64,000 nucleotides of DNA from Multifurca ochricompacta. Taxonomy: Eukaryota > Basidiomycota > Agaricomycetes > Russulales > Russulaceae. Where the stretch lies: contig WTXG01000005.1 of the NCBI GenBank assembly GCA_022496185.1, positions 310,001 to 374,000 of the forward strand, given 5' to 3'. Below, piece by piece: positions 1-12,315 of the stretch (its first letter is position 1; every line of letters begins with the position of its first letter). The translations under genes were made by a program, and so were the position numbers. The notes under the pieces are model-generated. The model searched no databases and was not told the DNA's origin. It was given only the letters and a program-made list of their open reading frames with translations.

Positions 1-89
1 GCATAGCGTCAGAAAACTATTATTGATGACCTGACCTAGAAAGGTTGGCAGAGCGCTGTGCTGGTAGCAGCAGGTAAGTCTTCATTGCG

Positions 90-130
<41 letters not shown>

Positions 131-252
131 GAATTTGTTGCCAAGGAACGGATGGCAGGAGGGAGATGGGAGGGAGAGAGGGGAGGGGAGGTGAGGGGAG
201 GGGATAACTATTAGATAAGATTACGTTATCGCTAAAATAAATAAATAACATT

Positions 253-284
<32 letters not shown>

Positions 285-552
285 CACGTTGTCAGGAGCG
301 CCTCGCCCGCGGCTCAATCAGCCGCCCAACCACCCTCACAAGCCTGAACTAGAACCTGAGCCAGAGCCAAAGTCAGGTCCAGAGTCAGTTGTGCGAGGTG
401 AGAGTGACGAGGGGAGGCGAGACAGATGAGACAGATGAGACAGATGAGACATATTAACTCCTCCGTCATGCTTGTCACAGTTCCTTCTTTTCTCCTCCCC
501 CCTCCCTTCTTCAAAGTGAGCGTGTCCCCTTCTTCCTTTCTTTCTCTCATGC
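1..552. repeat. Gene-free stretch with three short tandem repeats
   Basis: No convincing coding frame. A GTT trinucleotide array spans about 88-131, a GTTGTC-type array about 252-284, and a 9-base unit (GACAGATGA) is repeated about three times near 421-450. A polypurine GGGGA-rich stretch lies near 160-205. The short frames here encode only poly-Gln, poly-Thr or Cys-Leu repeats produced by the microsatellites, so I do not call them genes. The tail, with pyrimidine-rich tracts just before the ATG at 553, is probably the promoter and leader of the next gene. Confidence 0.8.
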
Positions 553-3206
553 ATGGCAGATTCTTTCAACATCCTCATTGACGATAATTCCCCACTCTTC
601 TCTTACTTTCCTTTCCCTGACACGCTCTCAATTCCAAATTTCTTTGCTGGCTGGAATCCCTGTTTCAATCTCTCAGCCTGTCCAACATTCCCTGGTCAGC
701 AAGGGACTGGCACTAGTTTTCATGTCACATCTCGGGACGGTGCCGCGTTCTCGATACAGTGGTGGGGTAGGTACCCCTCCAGAACTCTTCATCCTACTTG
801 CCATTCGACGACCCCGACCCTGATCCAATCCTCGCAGGCAATGGCATTCAGTTATCCGGTCTTGCTACCAGTCCCGTAACTTATGACCTTCAACTCGATG
901 GCCAAACAAACTCCTCCATATCCCCTTCCACTTCGGGGTCAAGCATCCTAGCTACCTATAGCGACCTTCAGCCCACAAATCATACATTGTCGCTCATTGT
1001 TCGTAACCCCACCAATTCGTCATCGGCATTGATCGGGATTGCCCACGCGCTTATCAATGTAAACTCCACATCACCAAAGTGTGTCCCTCGATGTCTACTT
1101 TGTGTACTCCGCGTACGCCGGATGTTGATCACTTTCTGATTAGCGTCACTTTCTCTACCACTCTTGTGGATGATACTTCATTGCCGTTCACCGGCCACTG
1201 GTCTTTCCTGAACGACTCTTCATTGTCTTCACTGGACAGTACCTATCACACAACGAGTCAACCTGGCGATTTCGTCGCCTTCAACTTTTCTGGTGCGTTT
1301 GCATCGGCTGCGGCACTATCACCGTCTCTTTCTTTAACAAATCATTCGCATCGCTGTCACCAGGCTCCGCCGTTACGGTCTTCGGTTTCCGCGACGCCAC
1401 TTCCGGGAAATTTTCCGTGCGACTTGATAATGACAGTGTCACTCTAAATGGGGCGTCTTCTTCCAAGGACGCAACAACACTCTTCTTCCGTTCCGGTCTC
1501 AACGATACCTTACCCCACACATTAACCATCACCAATGAAGATAACGGTCTCTTGGCCATAGGCTCGATCAACGTTACGACTGCCCACTCAAACTCGTGAG
1601 TACTTCGCCTTCGCCCTTGACTGTCTTTTCCTCCATCCTCCAGCCAAAATCCCGCTTACTGAACCTGCTCTTTGCTAGGCCGAATCCTGTTTCAGGTCAC
1701 ACTTCACACAGCTCTCGGGGCACCGTTGCAGCGATCATAGTTGCAGCAGTCCTGGGAGCAGTCCTGCTCCTCATTACGCTTTTCTGTATATATCGTCGAC
1801 GACAGAAATTTGGCCGCATTTTGCATCGGAGGAGGTTATTCGTCCCGCCAAATGGAAACAACCACTCAAAGGTTCTTGACATCGTCCGTGGGCCCGAAGT
1901 TGACGATTTCGACGATATGTACGAAGACAAAGAACCCGGCGACAAAGGCAGGCATGCAGTGAACAATGGCAGCGGAAGCCTGAGTTTCACGCTTGACCTC
2001 CCCATTCAATCCCGCCCTTCTCTTCCCCCTTCTCAGCGTGACTATTCCGGGAACAGCGCCCAAGAACTTCCGCGTAGCCCTACGGTCTCCTTGGGACGCA
2101 CTGGCACCCACGCTAGGGAATCAAGTCGTGGGGTTCCCATTTCTGCTGTGGATGGGGATGATAACGGTCAACCGAGCCAGCCCCCTTCATCCGATGCATC
2201 GGCTCAAGCTACGAGTGGAGGCGTTTCACCTCGAGACCAGGAGACACGGGAGCACGTGGAGAGGAGTACATTTGAGCTCACGCCTGTGGTTGTATCAGCG
2301 CCCCCTCCTCATCTCAATGTCGCTGCTAGTGGCCCTGGAACCAGTGGACGAACCCAACCTTCATTCTCCTTCCTCGATATCTCCGCATCTTCTCGAGCAT
2401 CATCCATGCGCCATACCGGCCCGAATGTTTCATCGTCTTCCTCCTCTTCTGGCTCTATGCGGCGGAGAAGCGACGAACCATTTTCACCCGCTCGACGGAT
2501 ATCACTCCCGTTTGCGATGGGCTACCCCCGTGATCCATCCACTGGTTTGCGTGGTCGGTTCGACCTGTCTGGCCTGGCATCCACAAATGTCGAGTTTCCC
2601 CGGTTCTCCTTGAATATCCGCCCTCTGCCTCAGATACCTCAAGCGGCCGAAGTGGAGTCCTCACAATTTTCATCCCCACTGCGCCAAACTGTGCGGCCAC
2701 ACACACAAAGCACCCCGCCGTTGCACGTACAGACTCGATTTGAGGGGCCTCAACAGCCTCCACGATCTGTTTCTGTTACCACGGCCCCACCCATTTCCAC
2801 TCTGGAACACGGCAACCGAGCTCCACACGTCGTCATCCATCCTTCTGCACATTTGCGTCCGCATCCTCGTAACAGTTCCGCCGTCTCCCCAACGGAGAGT
2901 GTCCCAGTGACTGTATCAGACATCCATTTCCGTCATTCATCGGATGACGAACCGGGCGAACCCGAGAGTAGGCGAACAAGTGCAGGCGTGGGTGACCACC
3001 CGCCACCCCACCCGCCGCTGCCGCAGCGCTCTTACGCATCGCCGTTCATCATGCAGAAGCTTTTCGGCGTACCAGCATCGCCGCCAGAATCCGCAGGTGG
3101 CCAATTTTCCTTCCAGAGCCTTGGCGCTGGGCCATCCAGGTCGCGCGACCGTGATTCACCATCCGGTGGTTCTTCCACACAGGGATTGGGAAGGTCAACT
3201 TTATGA
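553..3206 (+). CDS. Single-pass membrane protein with long disordered tail
   Basis: About five exons, split by introns that start near 767, 1078, 1292 and 1598, all with GT-AG ends. The N-terminal part, before the membrane segment, is rich in Asn-x-Ser/Thr sites and looks extracellular. It contains a region reading GSAVTVFGFRDATSGKF and resembles the beta-sandwich ectodomains common in basidiomycete orphan membrane proteins. One transmembrane helix (VAAIIVAAVLGAVLLLITLF) is followed by a basic stop-transfer run (YRRRQKFGR). The cytoplasmic tail of roughly 460 residues is rich in Ser and Pro with no fold I recognise. I see no clear signal peptide at the start chosen here, so a further 5' exon is possible. 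Function unknown; a surface sensor or wall-associated role is only inference from topology. Confidence 0.75.
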
Positions 3207-3556
3207 TTTTGATGCTTAACGAACTTTTCATTGCAATGAACAATTGCATGTCGTCTTGCTAGCACTTCCCGTCAACCACATCAGGCGACCCTAAGTTTTT
3301 TTTTTTGCCATGAGGGCCCTATATTTTTTCTGGGCATTGGCCTCACTGCATGGGTACAATTGTCGCACATCTGACTTTTTGGTTATTCCTTCCTTTCTTT
3401 TTGTTTTACGCAATGTGTACTAGTTTCTACAACAATGAAAAGTGAACTAGCATGACCGGAATACCGGGCCGCTCTTGCAGCGTGTGCTTGTGCTTTGAGC
3501 TTTCTCCTGCGCTCTTGCTTCTTTCTCTCTCTCTCAACAACGCCATCAACACCATC
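3207..3556. other. Intergenic spacer before the bL17 gene
   Basis: Contains the likely 3' end of the membrane-protein gene and the promoter of the ribosomal protein gene. There is a T-rich run at about 3297-3306 and a CT-rich tract just upstream of the ATG at 3557. No gene seen. Confidence 0.6.
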
Positions 3557-4606
3557 ATGAAGCATGGCGTCGCTTTTCGAAAGTTCTCTAGAACATCCTC
3601 GCATCGAATGCTGATGTTACGGTGAACACTTTTTTTGTGCGCTTCTCCCGTGACGTGTGTTGCCTGATACTGGACGCTGCGTTCTAGCAACCTTGTTACA
3701 TCTCTCATCCAACACGAGCAGGTAAAGACCACTCTCCCAAAGGCCCGTGACACCGCGCGTCTTGCTGAAAAGGTTCTCCCTCTCCCTCGAATCATGCATA
3801 TAAGTAGTCCCTTGAACTGCTGCTGTCGCTAGATCATCACTCTAGGGAAAAGGGGCACACATCCCGCTTGGAAGAAGGCCGCAGGCTTCCTTCTCTTGCC
3901 CTCTCTCACGCCGAAAGTCTTCGAGACGCTAGCGGCACGATACGCGAGTCGTCCTGGAGGCTACACGCGGATACACAAGTTCGGTAATCGACCCGGTGAC
4001 AATGCCCCTCACGCGGTACTTGAGCTTGTCGACGGGCCACGTGACCTCAAGTTTGAGATGGCAGCGCGCGCTACAGGATGGGACGTTCTTTCGAGTCGGC
4101 TGCAGAGCCAGTCCGCCCGCGCGCTTGTCAAGGATGGCGTACAAGGTATCGACGAGACGGTGAAGCGCGAGCTCAGCGAGGGAGTAAAGGGGGTGTTGCG
4201 CGAGAGGACGCGATGGAACGTCGTAAAGACACTTCGCTATCGGTCTGCAGAGGACGCCAAGCGGTTTGGGGAAAAGGTTCAAGAGCACGTCGTATGTCCC
4301 AATCAGTCGTCCCCCTACTTCCTCCACCTTTATAATGACTCCATATAGGACACACTTCTCGCACGGCCTGTGGCCATAAAAGCTTTGCGTGAGCACTCAG
4401 AAAAGGAGTCCGCCGAGTCCGATCAGCAACATTTCCGCAGTATCAAAGATTACAAGCTCAAGGCCGGCGACACCATTCCGGGTGCTGCAGGTAGTACATT
4501 ACGGCGGGCACAGGGTGACTTGGGTTGGGCACCTGGCCGGAAAGTACGATGGTTCGAAAGGCGCAAGCTGGGGATCGATCGGCCACTTACTTGGGAACAG
4601 GTTTAG
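3557..4606 (+). CDS. MRPL8: Mitochondrial large-subunit ribosomal protein bL17
   Basis: Four exons: 3557-3621, 3688-3772, 3833-4291 and 4349-4606, giving 288 residues. The start is fixed by the bL17 opening [17 protein letters not shown], which lies in a short first exon. It continues through [20 protein letters not shown], then [19 protein letters not shown] after the second intron, and [20 protein letters not shown], all hallmarks of the family. bL17 lines the peptide exit tunnel of the large ribosomal subunit. The protein is much longer than bacterial L17 (about 120 residues); fungal mitochondrial members normally carry such a C-terminal extension. The second intron begins GTTCTC, a weak donor, but the homology continues exactly across it. 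No lesions seen. Confidence 0.93.
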
Positions 4607-4720
4607 GAGTCGCTGGCAATGCTTGCTTTGACTAGCTAGTCTTCTCCGCACATCTGATAGTCTCTATTCGATCCCCCACCAGCGTCTATTAAATGACCCA
4701 ATACGCTATTCCTATCTATT

Positions 4721-7700
4721 CTATTGCGGTGCAGTGTCCCGTCTTACTGCAAAACTCATCAACCGCCGAATATCCGAGAAGACTTGCTTGGTTGCATGGG
4801 CATCGCCGCGTGGTGGGGTTTCCGCGCCCGGAGGTGTATTGCTAAATGACGGCGGCCCAAGCGTCGCAAGGAAAGCCTCACTGGCACCTGTGCCCGGCAA
4901 CGCAACACGGCTACCGTTGGGAGATGTGAGACCAAGAGTACTTGTTATGGGGGGGTCCATATCCAATGCTGTGAGAAACGATGTCTGTTCAAGCTCAGGC
5001 TTTATGCTGGTCATGGTTACGAAGAAATCGAGCAGGTCGTTTTGTTCTGCGCGTGGAGTACCCTTCAAGTCGATGATCTACCAAGACGTGCACAAGCAGG
5101 GAGCTTAAGCGGATTTGCAGTCACCTCTGTATCAAATACACATACCTTTTGGAAATTGGAGAACGAGGCATCACCAATCAAAAGTGTGTAATTAAGGATA
5201 AAGCCTTCAGCTGGGTTCTAGACTGTAAATCAGCATCAGCAATACACTTCCAAGAGAATGCGCGACCTGTGGCGTTACAACGACCTTCAGTAGCGCTTCC
5301 AGACGCTGGGTGCTCTTCGTAACGCTTCTAGTGTAGCTGGGTCCAAGGAAATGCTTAGGTGCTGGACAATTTTCTCGCCAAACGTGATAGCTTACCCCGG
5401 TGTGGTTAAGGTTTCCCCAGGAAGCTTTAATAGACATGACTTGAGCGCCGATAAGTCGATCAAGAGCTGGGAGAATCATGGCCCACTCAGTAATGTCACC
5501 ACATCAGTGATAATGAACGTACCTGTTCGGCACCATTCTCCTTAAGCGGTTTGCTTCGCACGAGCGCATTTGTGAATCGGGTGATAACCAAGCTTTTTCC
5601 CATGTTCAACTACATGACATGTGTATAATAGCACGTGCTCACCTGGATGCCTTATCAAAGAAGTTTCGTAGGAATTTCTTGCTTTCAACAAGTGGAACAA
5701 TAGCTTCCGAGACAGATTCCAGGGCATGCACGAGATCACCGACGTATTGTGATTGTCCAGTGACAAGTTCATGATTTACCCATGTCGTGTGCGTCAATGT
5801 TGATAGAGCTGGTTCGCACACAGCCTCAACCTCCCGCAAAAGGATAACGACTGCCGCGGATGCTACACTGTATGTCTATTTCAGGCAGAATAACACCGCT
5901 GGGGTTGCCAACGCGCACCTGATAAATAGATCGCACTCTGTCTGTAGTGAAATGCGTTCCTTAAATTCACCGTAAATTCGTTGGCGAACCTTCTCCTCGA
6001 GCTGCCAACCTGTCAGTTCTGACCCTGAAACGTCCATGACAGACGACAACCTCCTGTGCTGTAGTCTGACAGTACTCTGCTGTGTTGATGACGAGGCAAG
6101 CATTTTGTATTTCGTTTATATCGTAACGCATATCGGCGGATCGGCGAGGCTGTGGTTGTGTTCTAAGAGCGGCTCCGTCAATAAGGTTAACTCCACAGTA
6201 AACGAAGAGCTCACCGGCGCATATGTGATATGAGTACTTCCTCTGCAGGCACGAATATGGTTTAATTACGCCGAAACGCGGGGGCGCGCTCACCAGCATA
6301 GACTCGAAGCCACTTCTTAAAGACTTCCAATAAATCAAATAAAGGTTTTCCAGTTGACAGTGTTGCACAACCCTCGAGCGTCTGACCATAGACATAGAAC
6401 AATTCCGTCGAGGACGGCAGAACGACAATAGCTGTTTGCTCCGCGTCGTCCACGGTAGATTGACTTTGGTTCGTGTCCAGTGATACCCTCGCCTTCGGCC
6501 CCCGGTGGGAAGAAATAAGATCAGCAATTGCTCTGGAATGTGGGTCAGAATACGACAATTCTAGACGGCAGAGGGCAATGCTCACTTGTCTTGGTGTCTT
6601 ACATATACGCCCATGTGCGGTTCAAAAGCGGAGCTAATTGATTGCAACGGTCGTGTCGATGTTGACGATGTCTCCTGGAGGATGTCTTGTAACTGGTAAA
6701 CGCTTAGAATCCTCTCCTCATGTGTTGCAGAAAACAGGGCTTACAGGTACACCGAATTTCTTCGCCATGGATAGTTCAAAGTCCTTGGTTTGTTGCAAAA
6801 CATCGAGAAGGGTGGTTACGGTAAGGTCCTTGCCCGCTTTAGATAACAGCGCAGTCATATCACCTCTTGATACAATGCCATTCAATGCGGAGAGTTAGTC
6901 GAAGGAGAACTGGAACTGACCTCGTTATATCAATGAATCCAGCAACCAGCCACCATCCAACCTTCCACTCTGACAAGAATGCACGCCCAAGCCCAATTTC
7001 GTGGGTGCCCAAAATTCGCCGGAACCACGCATAGCGACGGCTGATATTATCGAGCTGCCCAGCCTCATCTGTAAGCCGAAACACTCGGCGGTACTCTGCA
7101 AGAAGAAGTGCCGTGTAGCGGGCAGTGAGCGCAGCGCGTACATCAGGACCGAGGATATCGGCTGTTGCGCACGCCGCTGTTATTGTCGCAGGCTTGGGTG
7201 AGCCTGGCGTTTGCAGATAGCTTCGGAACAGTCGTTTTCAGGGATCGGTGTGCTGGAGCATGACATGAACTGGCTTACTATGTATCGAAGTCCGACTCTA
7301 GAAGAGTCCGTATCTCCCCCTGAAGCTCTTGAATTTGCATCCAAAGCTGGCCAATGCGTGGAACAGTTGTGTACGGCTTGAATGAAGTTGATATCTCTTT
7401 CACTGCCTGCATGGAACAACGCTCTGTTAAATACTTGAGTATAGCGTCAGTTGACAGGCGTACAGATAGACTTTGCGTGATCTCAGGATATTTCTTATCC
7501 TTGACATAGTCCTCGAGCTGAGAAAGAGCATTGACTATTGCAATCATAATTACAGTCTAGGTCCTCTCCGACAACGATGAAGACAGCGTGTCAACGTACC
7601 AAGCATCTGAAGTCGCTTCAATGTCGTCATACTCAAAATTAGGTTCTTCTTCGCTAAATCAAGGACTTGTATATCTCTTGTGATGTTACGGACGATGGCT

Positions 7701-8160
7701 TCAGATTCTGTCGCCTTTTCGCGGATGAGGGACATTTGTCCCAAAAGGTCCTGGCAGACGGGAATATATCAGCGGATGTAGGCGAATATATGGGCTTCGT
7801 GACGCACCGATATCATCTCTTGAATCAGCTGCATCCTGCTAGGGTCCTGCTGCAGCTTCAGCTCCTCCTGAAGCTGGACAATTTCGTCCCGCAGGTGCAT
7901 CTCATCTTCAGCCAGCTGCGCTTGCACCGAGTCTAGCTGCCCGAGTGATTCCTCTGTATACCCAAGATGATGTCTTCGGTCGCTGCATTCGCTACGACCC
8001 TTAGCATAAGACGCACCATCCGGAAAGTGTCTATTTATGACGTCAATTGCATCGAATCTGTTTACCACTGTGTCGAGAGGGTCTGTCTCCTGGGATGTTT
8101 CGAGATCAAGGATACGTTGTATTGAAAGAGTAAGGTCATGAGAAAACCATCGCCTTGTTG
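4721..8160 (-). CDS. VPS53: GARP/EARP complex subunit VPS53
   Basis: Many exons on the minus strand. Diagnostic stretches in order: LDLETSQETDPLD near 8110, LAEDEMHLRDEIVQLQEEL near 7880, LIREKATESEAIVRNITRDI near 7700, QLEDYVKDKKYPEI near 7500, then VPRIGQLWMQIQELQGEI, YAWFRRILGTHEIGLGRAF, DINEIQNACLVINTAEYC, QSQYVGDLVHALESV and LNYTLLIGDASFSNFQK. The C-terminus after LKGTPRAEQNDLLDFFVT is a low-complexity tail. VPS53 forms the coiled-coil tethering complex that receives endosome-derived vesicles at the trans-Golgi. Every exon I joined stays in frame, so this gene is a useful clean control for the damaged genes elsewhere. The initiator is unresolved: the homologous frame has no ATG after an upstream stop near 8190, so a short 5' exon probably lies between 8170 and 8290. 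Confidence 0.93.
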
Positions 8161-8327
8161 GTGGTACATATGAGAACCGTTGGGTTGTTCTTCAGTATCA
8201 ATGAAGCGAGGGATAGGGGATAAGCCTTAACCTTGAATTAGGTTTAGGGTTAAACTAATATCATTCATCTTAAACAAACGACCACCAGACCAACGGCCAA
8301 CGACGACGACGACGACGACAACACGAG

Positions 8328-9962
8328 ATGGTAGACGGCCCATCACCTTCAGATGCGGGAACTTCGCAACACAAAATTGTTGCGCCATTAATTCACCCTC
8401 CAGTCCCACAAGTGCAGCAGTCCAGAGTTCCGTATTATGCAAACTGGCATGGTCAACCATGGTCATTGAATGGCCATCAGTATAGCACCGCTTATCGGCA
8501 ACCGTATACTCAACTTCACCCCTACCATCCCGCACAGTTGCAACAATATCAGCCTTCTATCCAGGTTTCTACATCCCCGCCGTCATCCGCGCCCGCCCCA
8601 TCTCAGGTTTCGCAGCGCAAACGTCCGGCCAAGAGAAAGGCACGACCGCGGACGTCATCTCCCTCTCCACCTCCTAAAGAGTTTCCGCGTCATTGGGATG
8701 CTGCTTTGAAAGCATTTCTCCTCGCAGTAGGACTTTCACAATGTTTGGCTGGCCTAGAGGCCGACATTCTTGTTATGAATCCAGATTGGGAGAGGAAGGT
8801 CATACCCGAGGCATTGCGTGATTTACAGTCAAGTATTTCGGTATGTCCCACGCTCACCTCGAGTGTGGCTGACGTCGGGTGATGACTCAGAAGGTCGTGT
8901 GATGGTCTAGCGATTGCTGGTGGATGTGCAATTAAATAGTGCAGGGCCACCCGACAGACCCTTAGAGGAGCGAAAGCTGGATTATATCCACGTCGAAGAA
9001 GGCGCAGAAGCTCTTTCGCCGGGTTCAGTGCGTGCACATTGAGATTCACGCGATGGAGATTTCATTTCTTGGCTACAACAGATCAACAAGTCCATCTCTG
9101 AGCTTCTTGCGCGGAACCGTGCCCGAAACGACGCGTCGAACCGCGCTGAATTCTTACACTCCTGTAAGGGTCGTCATTCCAGCAATGCTTCTGAGGGCCT
9201 ACCTTTGAGTGAGAGTGACGAAGTTGAGAGTGTATCTTGTGCGCGAACTGACGCCAAGACGGTGGACCGTGAGGTGATGATGAAGTTCGACATCGCGAAA
9301 AACGAGGAAGGCCCACTCAGGAGAACATTGAAGGTTGAAGTGAAGGGTGAAAGCAACGGTCCTACAGCCAGGATTGTTGGAGATGACAACTCGGTCACTG
9401 CAAATCGGTATCCTGGTCTTGATGAAAGGTTGAAGAACCTGGAGACTCATCTAGCGATGCGATATGGTACGTTTGTTTTGTCCCATTGTTCTGCTCAATC
9501 TCATGGTACATGGGAAAGTGCCATCACCTCCAGCATCACTCCTTCATCGCATCAAGTTTATTGAAGATCATATCATTCAACTTGAACGTGATTATCCTTC
9601 TTGGGCGGCGCTGCACTTCAATCAACCTCGTCGTGGAGTGAGTTTTATGTCATGTTTTCCCTGCAGTATTTCTTAGTAGTGGTTCGTCTACTCCTTCACA
9701 GTGGCCTCCACCGCCACGTCCGACTCCAGTCATTGTCCCTTCTCACCTCACTTCTAATCCAACCGCCACCGCCCCACTTATCTCTTCTAGCGTGGATGAA
9801 AGCTCGACACCATCCGTGCTCACGACTTATTCAGGAAAGGCCGTCACGGAAGTTAGGACCAAGGGCCGTGCATCGCGGTCAAGCTTGCACCGTGCGGTTT
9901 TGGAGAAATTGGAGGTACAGCGCGCAATAGAAGACTTCAAAGGTGAGGGGGAACATGAATAA
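8328..9962 (+). CDS. MBIP1-like protein (MAP3K12-binding inhibitory protein family)
   Basis: About five exons. Exon 1 encodes a Gln/Pro-rich start and a basic stretch (KRPAKRKARPR), then a helical region (HWDAALKAFLLAVGLSQCLA). Later exons encode LEERKLDYIHVEEGAEALSP and the most diagnostic block, LDERLKNLETHLAMRY, joined after an intron (about 9467-9530) to LLHRIKFIEDHIIQLERDYP and WAALHFNQPRRG. This leucine-rich coiled-coil block matches what I remember of MBIP1, in animals a component of the ATAC histone acetyltransferase complex. The fungal role is not established. The tail is Pro/Ser-rich and ends in a short charged helix. It is divergent from VPS53 with a spacer under 200 bases, so the two probably share a promoter. 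Family call moderately sure; function inferred. Confidence 0.7.
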
Positions 9963-10150
9963 GGTCGATTTTCTGTCTACTCCCCTGCTCGCTATATCGC
10001 GATAGTGTAACAGTAATAAGCCGAGAATATAGAATATAGCGAAGCTGAAAGAGAAATACGGAAGTGCGGGAACGCGTGGTGTGACGTTACGCTCAAGACT
10101 GAAGCGCTCCCGAAGCGTTCGCAACTCAGGCTACACCACCGTCCACTAGC

Positions 10151-10716
10151 ATGTCAATTATGTTGCGTAATGTCGTCTCTCGTAGCCTTACCTCGCGCTG
10201 CACAGTTATCTACAGCTATGGCCGACCATTTTTCTCATCTGCTTTGAGGCTGAAGGATCCCTGGCCGATGCCACATAGCCCTGAACACATCGCCTCTACT
10301 GCGTCGCCCGTAGATTTGCCGCCTCCCGAACCACTACCGCGTCCCGGAGAATCTATAGAGACTATGAGGGCGCGCCTCGTGTACCAAAGCCGCAAGCGTG
10401 GCACTCTCGAGAGTGACCTCCTGCTCAGCACGTTCGCGCGGGAGCACCTGGACACGATGGACGCCGAAGAACTGTCAGAATTTGACAAGGTGTGAGGAAG
10501 TTCTTCACTGGCCTTTTGCCCGGGTTTCTATCTAAGAACGTGCTGATGGACAAGGCATTTCAGCTGATGGACGAACCAGACTGGGACATCTACTATTGGG
10601 CAACGGGTAAACGGACGCCTCCCGAGAGATGGACATATTCGAAACTACTCGAGAAACTGAGGGTCCATTCGCGAAATGAGGGAAAAGTGGTCAGACAGAT
10701 GCCAGACCTGCACTAA
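10151..10716 (+). CDS. SDH5: Succinate dehydrogenase assembly factor 2
   Basis: Two exons, 10151-10489 and 10564-10716, giving 163 residues. The body matches the SdhE/SDH5/EMI5 family: [40 protein letters not shown], then, directly after the intron, [17 protein letters not shown]. The family attaches FAD covalently to the flavoprotein subunit of complex II in the mitochondrial matrix. The first 40 or so residues are Arg/Ser-rich and lack acidic residues, a typical matrix-targeting presequence. Two in-frame Met codons (10151, 10160) could serve as the start. The intron acceptor at 10563 was chosen because it rebuilds the conserved EFDK-LMDEPDW junction. Confidence 0.95.
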
Positions 10717-10897
10717 GAATCGGCACATCTGAATTGGTGCTCCCAAGAGTAGCAGAAGCGCGGATGGCCGGAGAGGGATGAGGGATGCCGAGCTTTTTCC
10801 TGCCTCACACCAACTATTGCCAGAGGTAAAAGATATTATTTAATGACAGATATAGAACTGGGTATTGTATGTACATCAACGAGACCGATTCATCAAC

Positions 10898-12243
10898 CTA
10901 CCACTCCTTCCCTTCAGCTAACTTTTTGTCATATCGGCGCAGCAGTAATCGTTGAACCCAACCATCGGGAGGAAAGCTCTTTTCCCACTGGTTGTGGAGG
11001 TGCACCGCAAACACGTTACTGAGCTTATGATCAAGTCCACCACCATCCACGCGAGTCAGGCCACCAGTCCAGTGACCGTCGCTTGGGTCTGGTTCGAATG
11101 GGTCTGGGAGGCGATTGTCGAGGCGACAGGCGCGACCATCGGAGAAGCAATAGGGGAGAATTTTGAACGGTGGGATGCCTTCCGCCACGAGTCGACGCCA
11201 CAGACGCAAGTAAAGAAAAGAACCCCAATCCGTGGAGGATGGGCGCGGTGGTGTGGAGGTAGTCATGAGGTGGAAAGCTTCGCAGAGATAAGGAGAATGC
11301 TGGTGAAAGTGCATCAGCGCGCCGTTGAGTGTTTGATAGATTTTGTCTGAAGCAGCAGCATCAGCACGTTGTTGCCTCGAGTGCAGAATAGTGACGGTAT
11401 ACCGTAGCAGTCCCACTGTGTTACAAACTCGTGCTCGAGTAAGGGAGAGAGGTCACGAGTGAGAAGCGTGTCCATGTCTACCCATACACCTCCTTCCTGC
11501 CAAATAACCAGCAGACGGATCAAGTCACTGTCTAACCACGCTTTCTCGTCGGTGCTGGTGAGAAGTGAGCTATTTTCGAGTAGTGTACCCTTGGAAAGTT
11601 CGCGTGCGTCCGCGACGCGAAGCTCGAATGCACCTGGGTATCGCGCAACGTAGCTTGCAAGCAGGGCGTTGCTTGATAAGTCGCCATTGGACCACATGAT
11701 CAAGCGAGAGTGCGGGTTTTGTGTAGCGAAGAAAGATTTGAGCGTGTACTCCTGTCTCTCGCTAAAGGGTGCCAAGTCCGTGCGCCAATAGGTATGGTAA
11801 TTCGTACGGGATCGGTCTGGTGCTGATACAGAGAATGGTAACGAGCGGATGGTACCTGCAAAGTCATAACAGTCAAGACCAAGACGCATGGGCATGCCAG
11901 CGTGAATCTCAGTAAACCTGGGACCATACAGTCCCTCGGTGACGTTATAGAGCGGGGAGGCTTGATCAGGTTTAAAGCAGCCGCGCAGGGGAGTTATTGG
12001 TTCGATTTCATTCCTGATCCACGATCGCCAATAGACCGAAATCTCTATGTGTGGTTCCCAGGTGAGATAAAAAAGGATGAGGATGAGGACGAGAAGCGAG
12101 GTCATGTACTTGAAGCACGACCGCGGACGGAGCCATCTTGGTCGCCAGCGCTGGGGGTAGTGGTAGATTTGGTTGGATGGAGGGTAGAAATGGGATGATT
12201 CTGACGCATATGTTGGGAGGGGTGAGTATGCGATGCTTGACAT
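10898..12243 (-). CDS. Type II membrane glycosyltransferase with DXD motif
   Basis: Two exons, 12243-11403 and 11346-10898, about 429 residues. One transmembrane helix lies near residues 48-63 (TSLLVLILILFYLTW) after a short cytoplasmic tail, giving the type II topology of Golgi transferases. The catalytic core has LIRLLVIWQEGGVWVDMDTL, which holds the DXD metal- and nucleotide-sugar-binding motif (DMD), and a downstream segment ending with a histidine-containing FAVHLHNQW motif. This fits the DXD-sugar / alpha-1,4-glycosyltransferase family (OCH1-like and Gb3-synthase-like). Donor and acceptor cannot be read from sequence. It is divergent from the copper transporter; the two ATGs are 72 bases apart. 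Confidence 0.88.
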
Positions 12244-12315
12244 GGTCGGGAGTGGGAGGGAGGCGCGAGTGGTGACAAATAACTACATTCCACAACATAA
12301 CCACAACCATCAACC

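Noticed and set aside
1281..1571. Minus-strand open frame opposite the first membrane-protein gene
   Set aside because: Fully explained as the shadow of plus-strand exons; no family features.
8236..8256. Telomere-like TTAGGTTTAGGGTTA stretch
   Set aside because: Only about two imperfect units, in a normal divergent promoter, with genes continuing on both sides.
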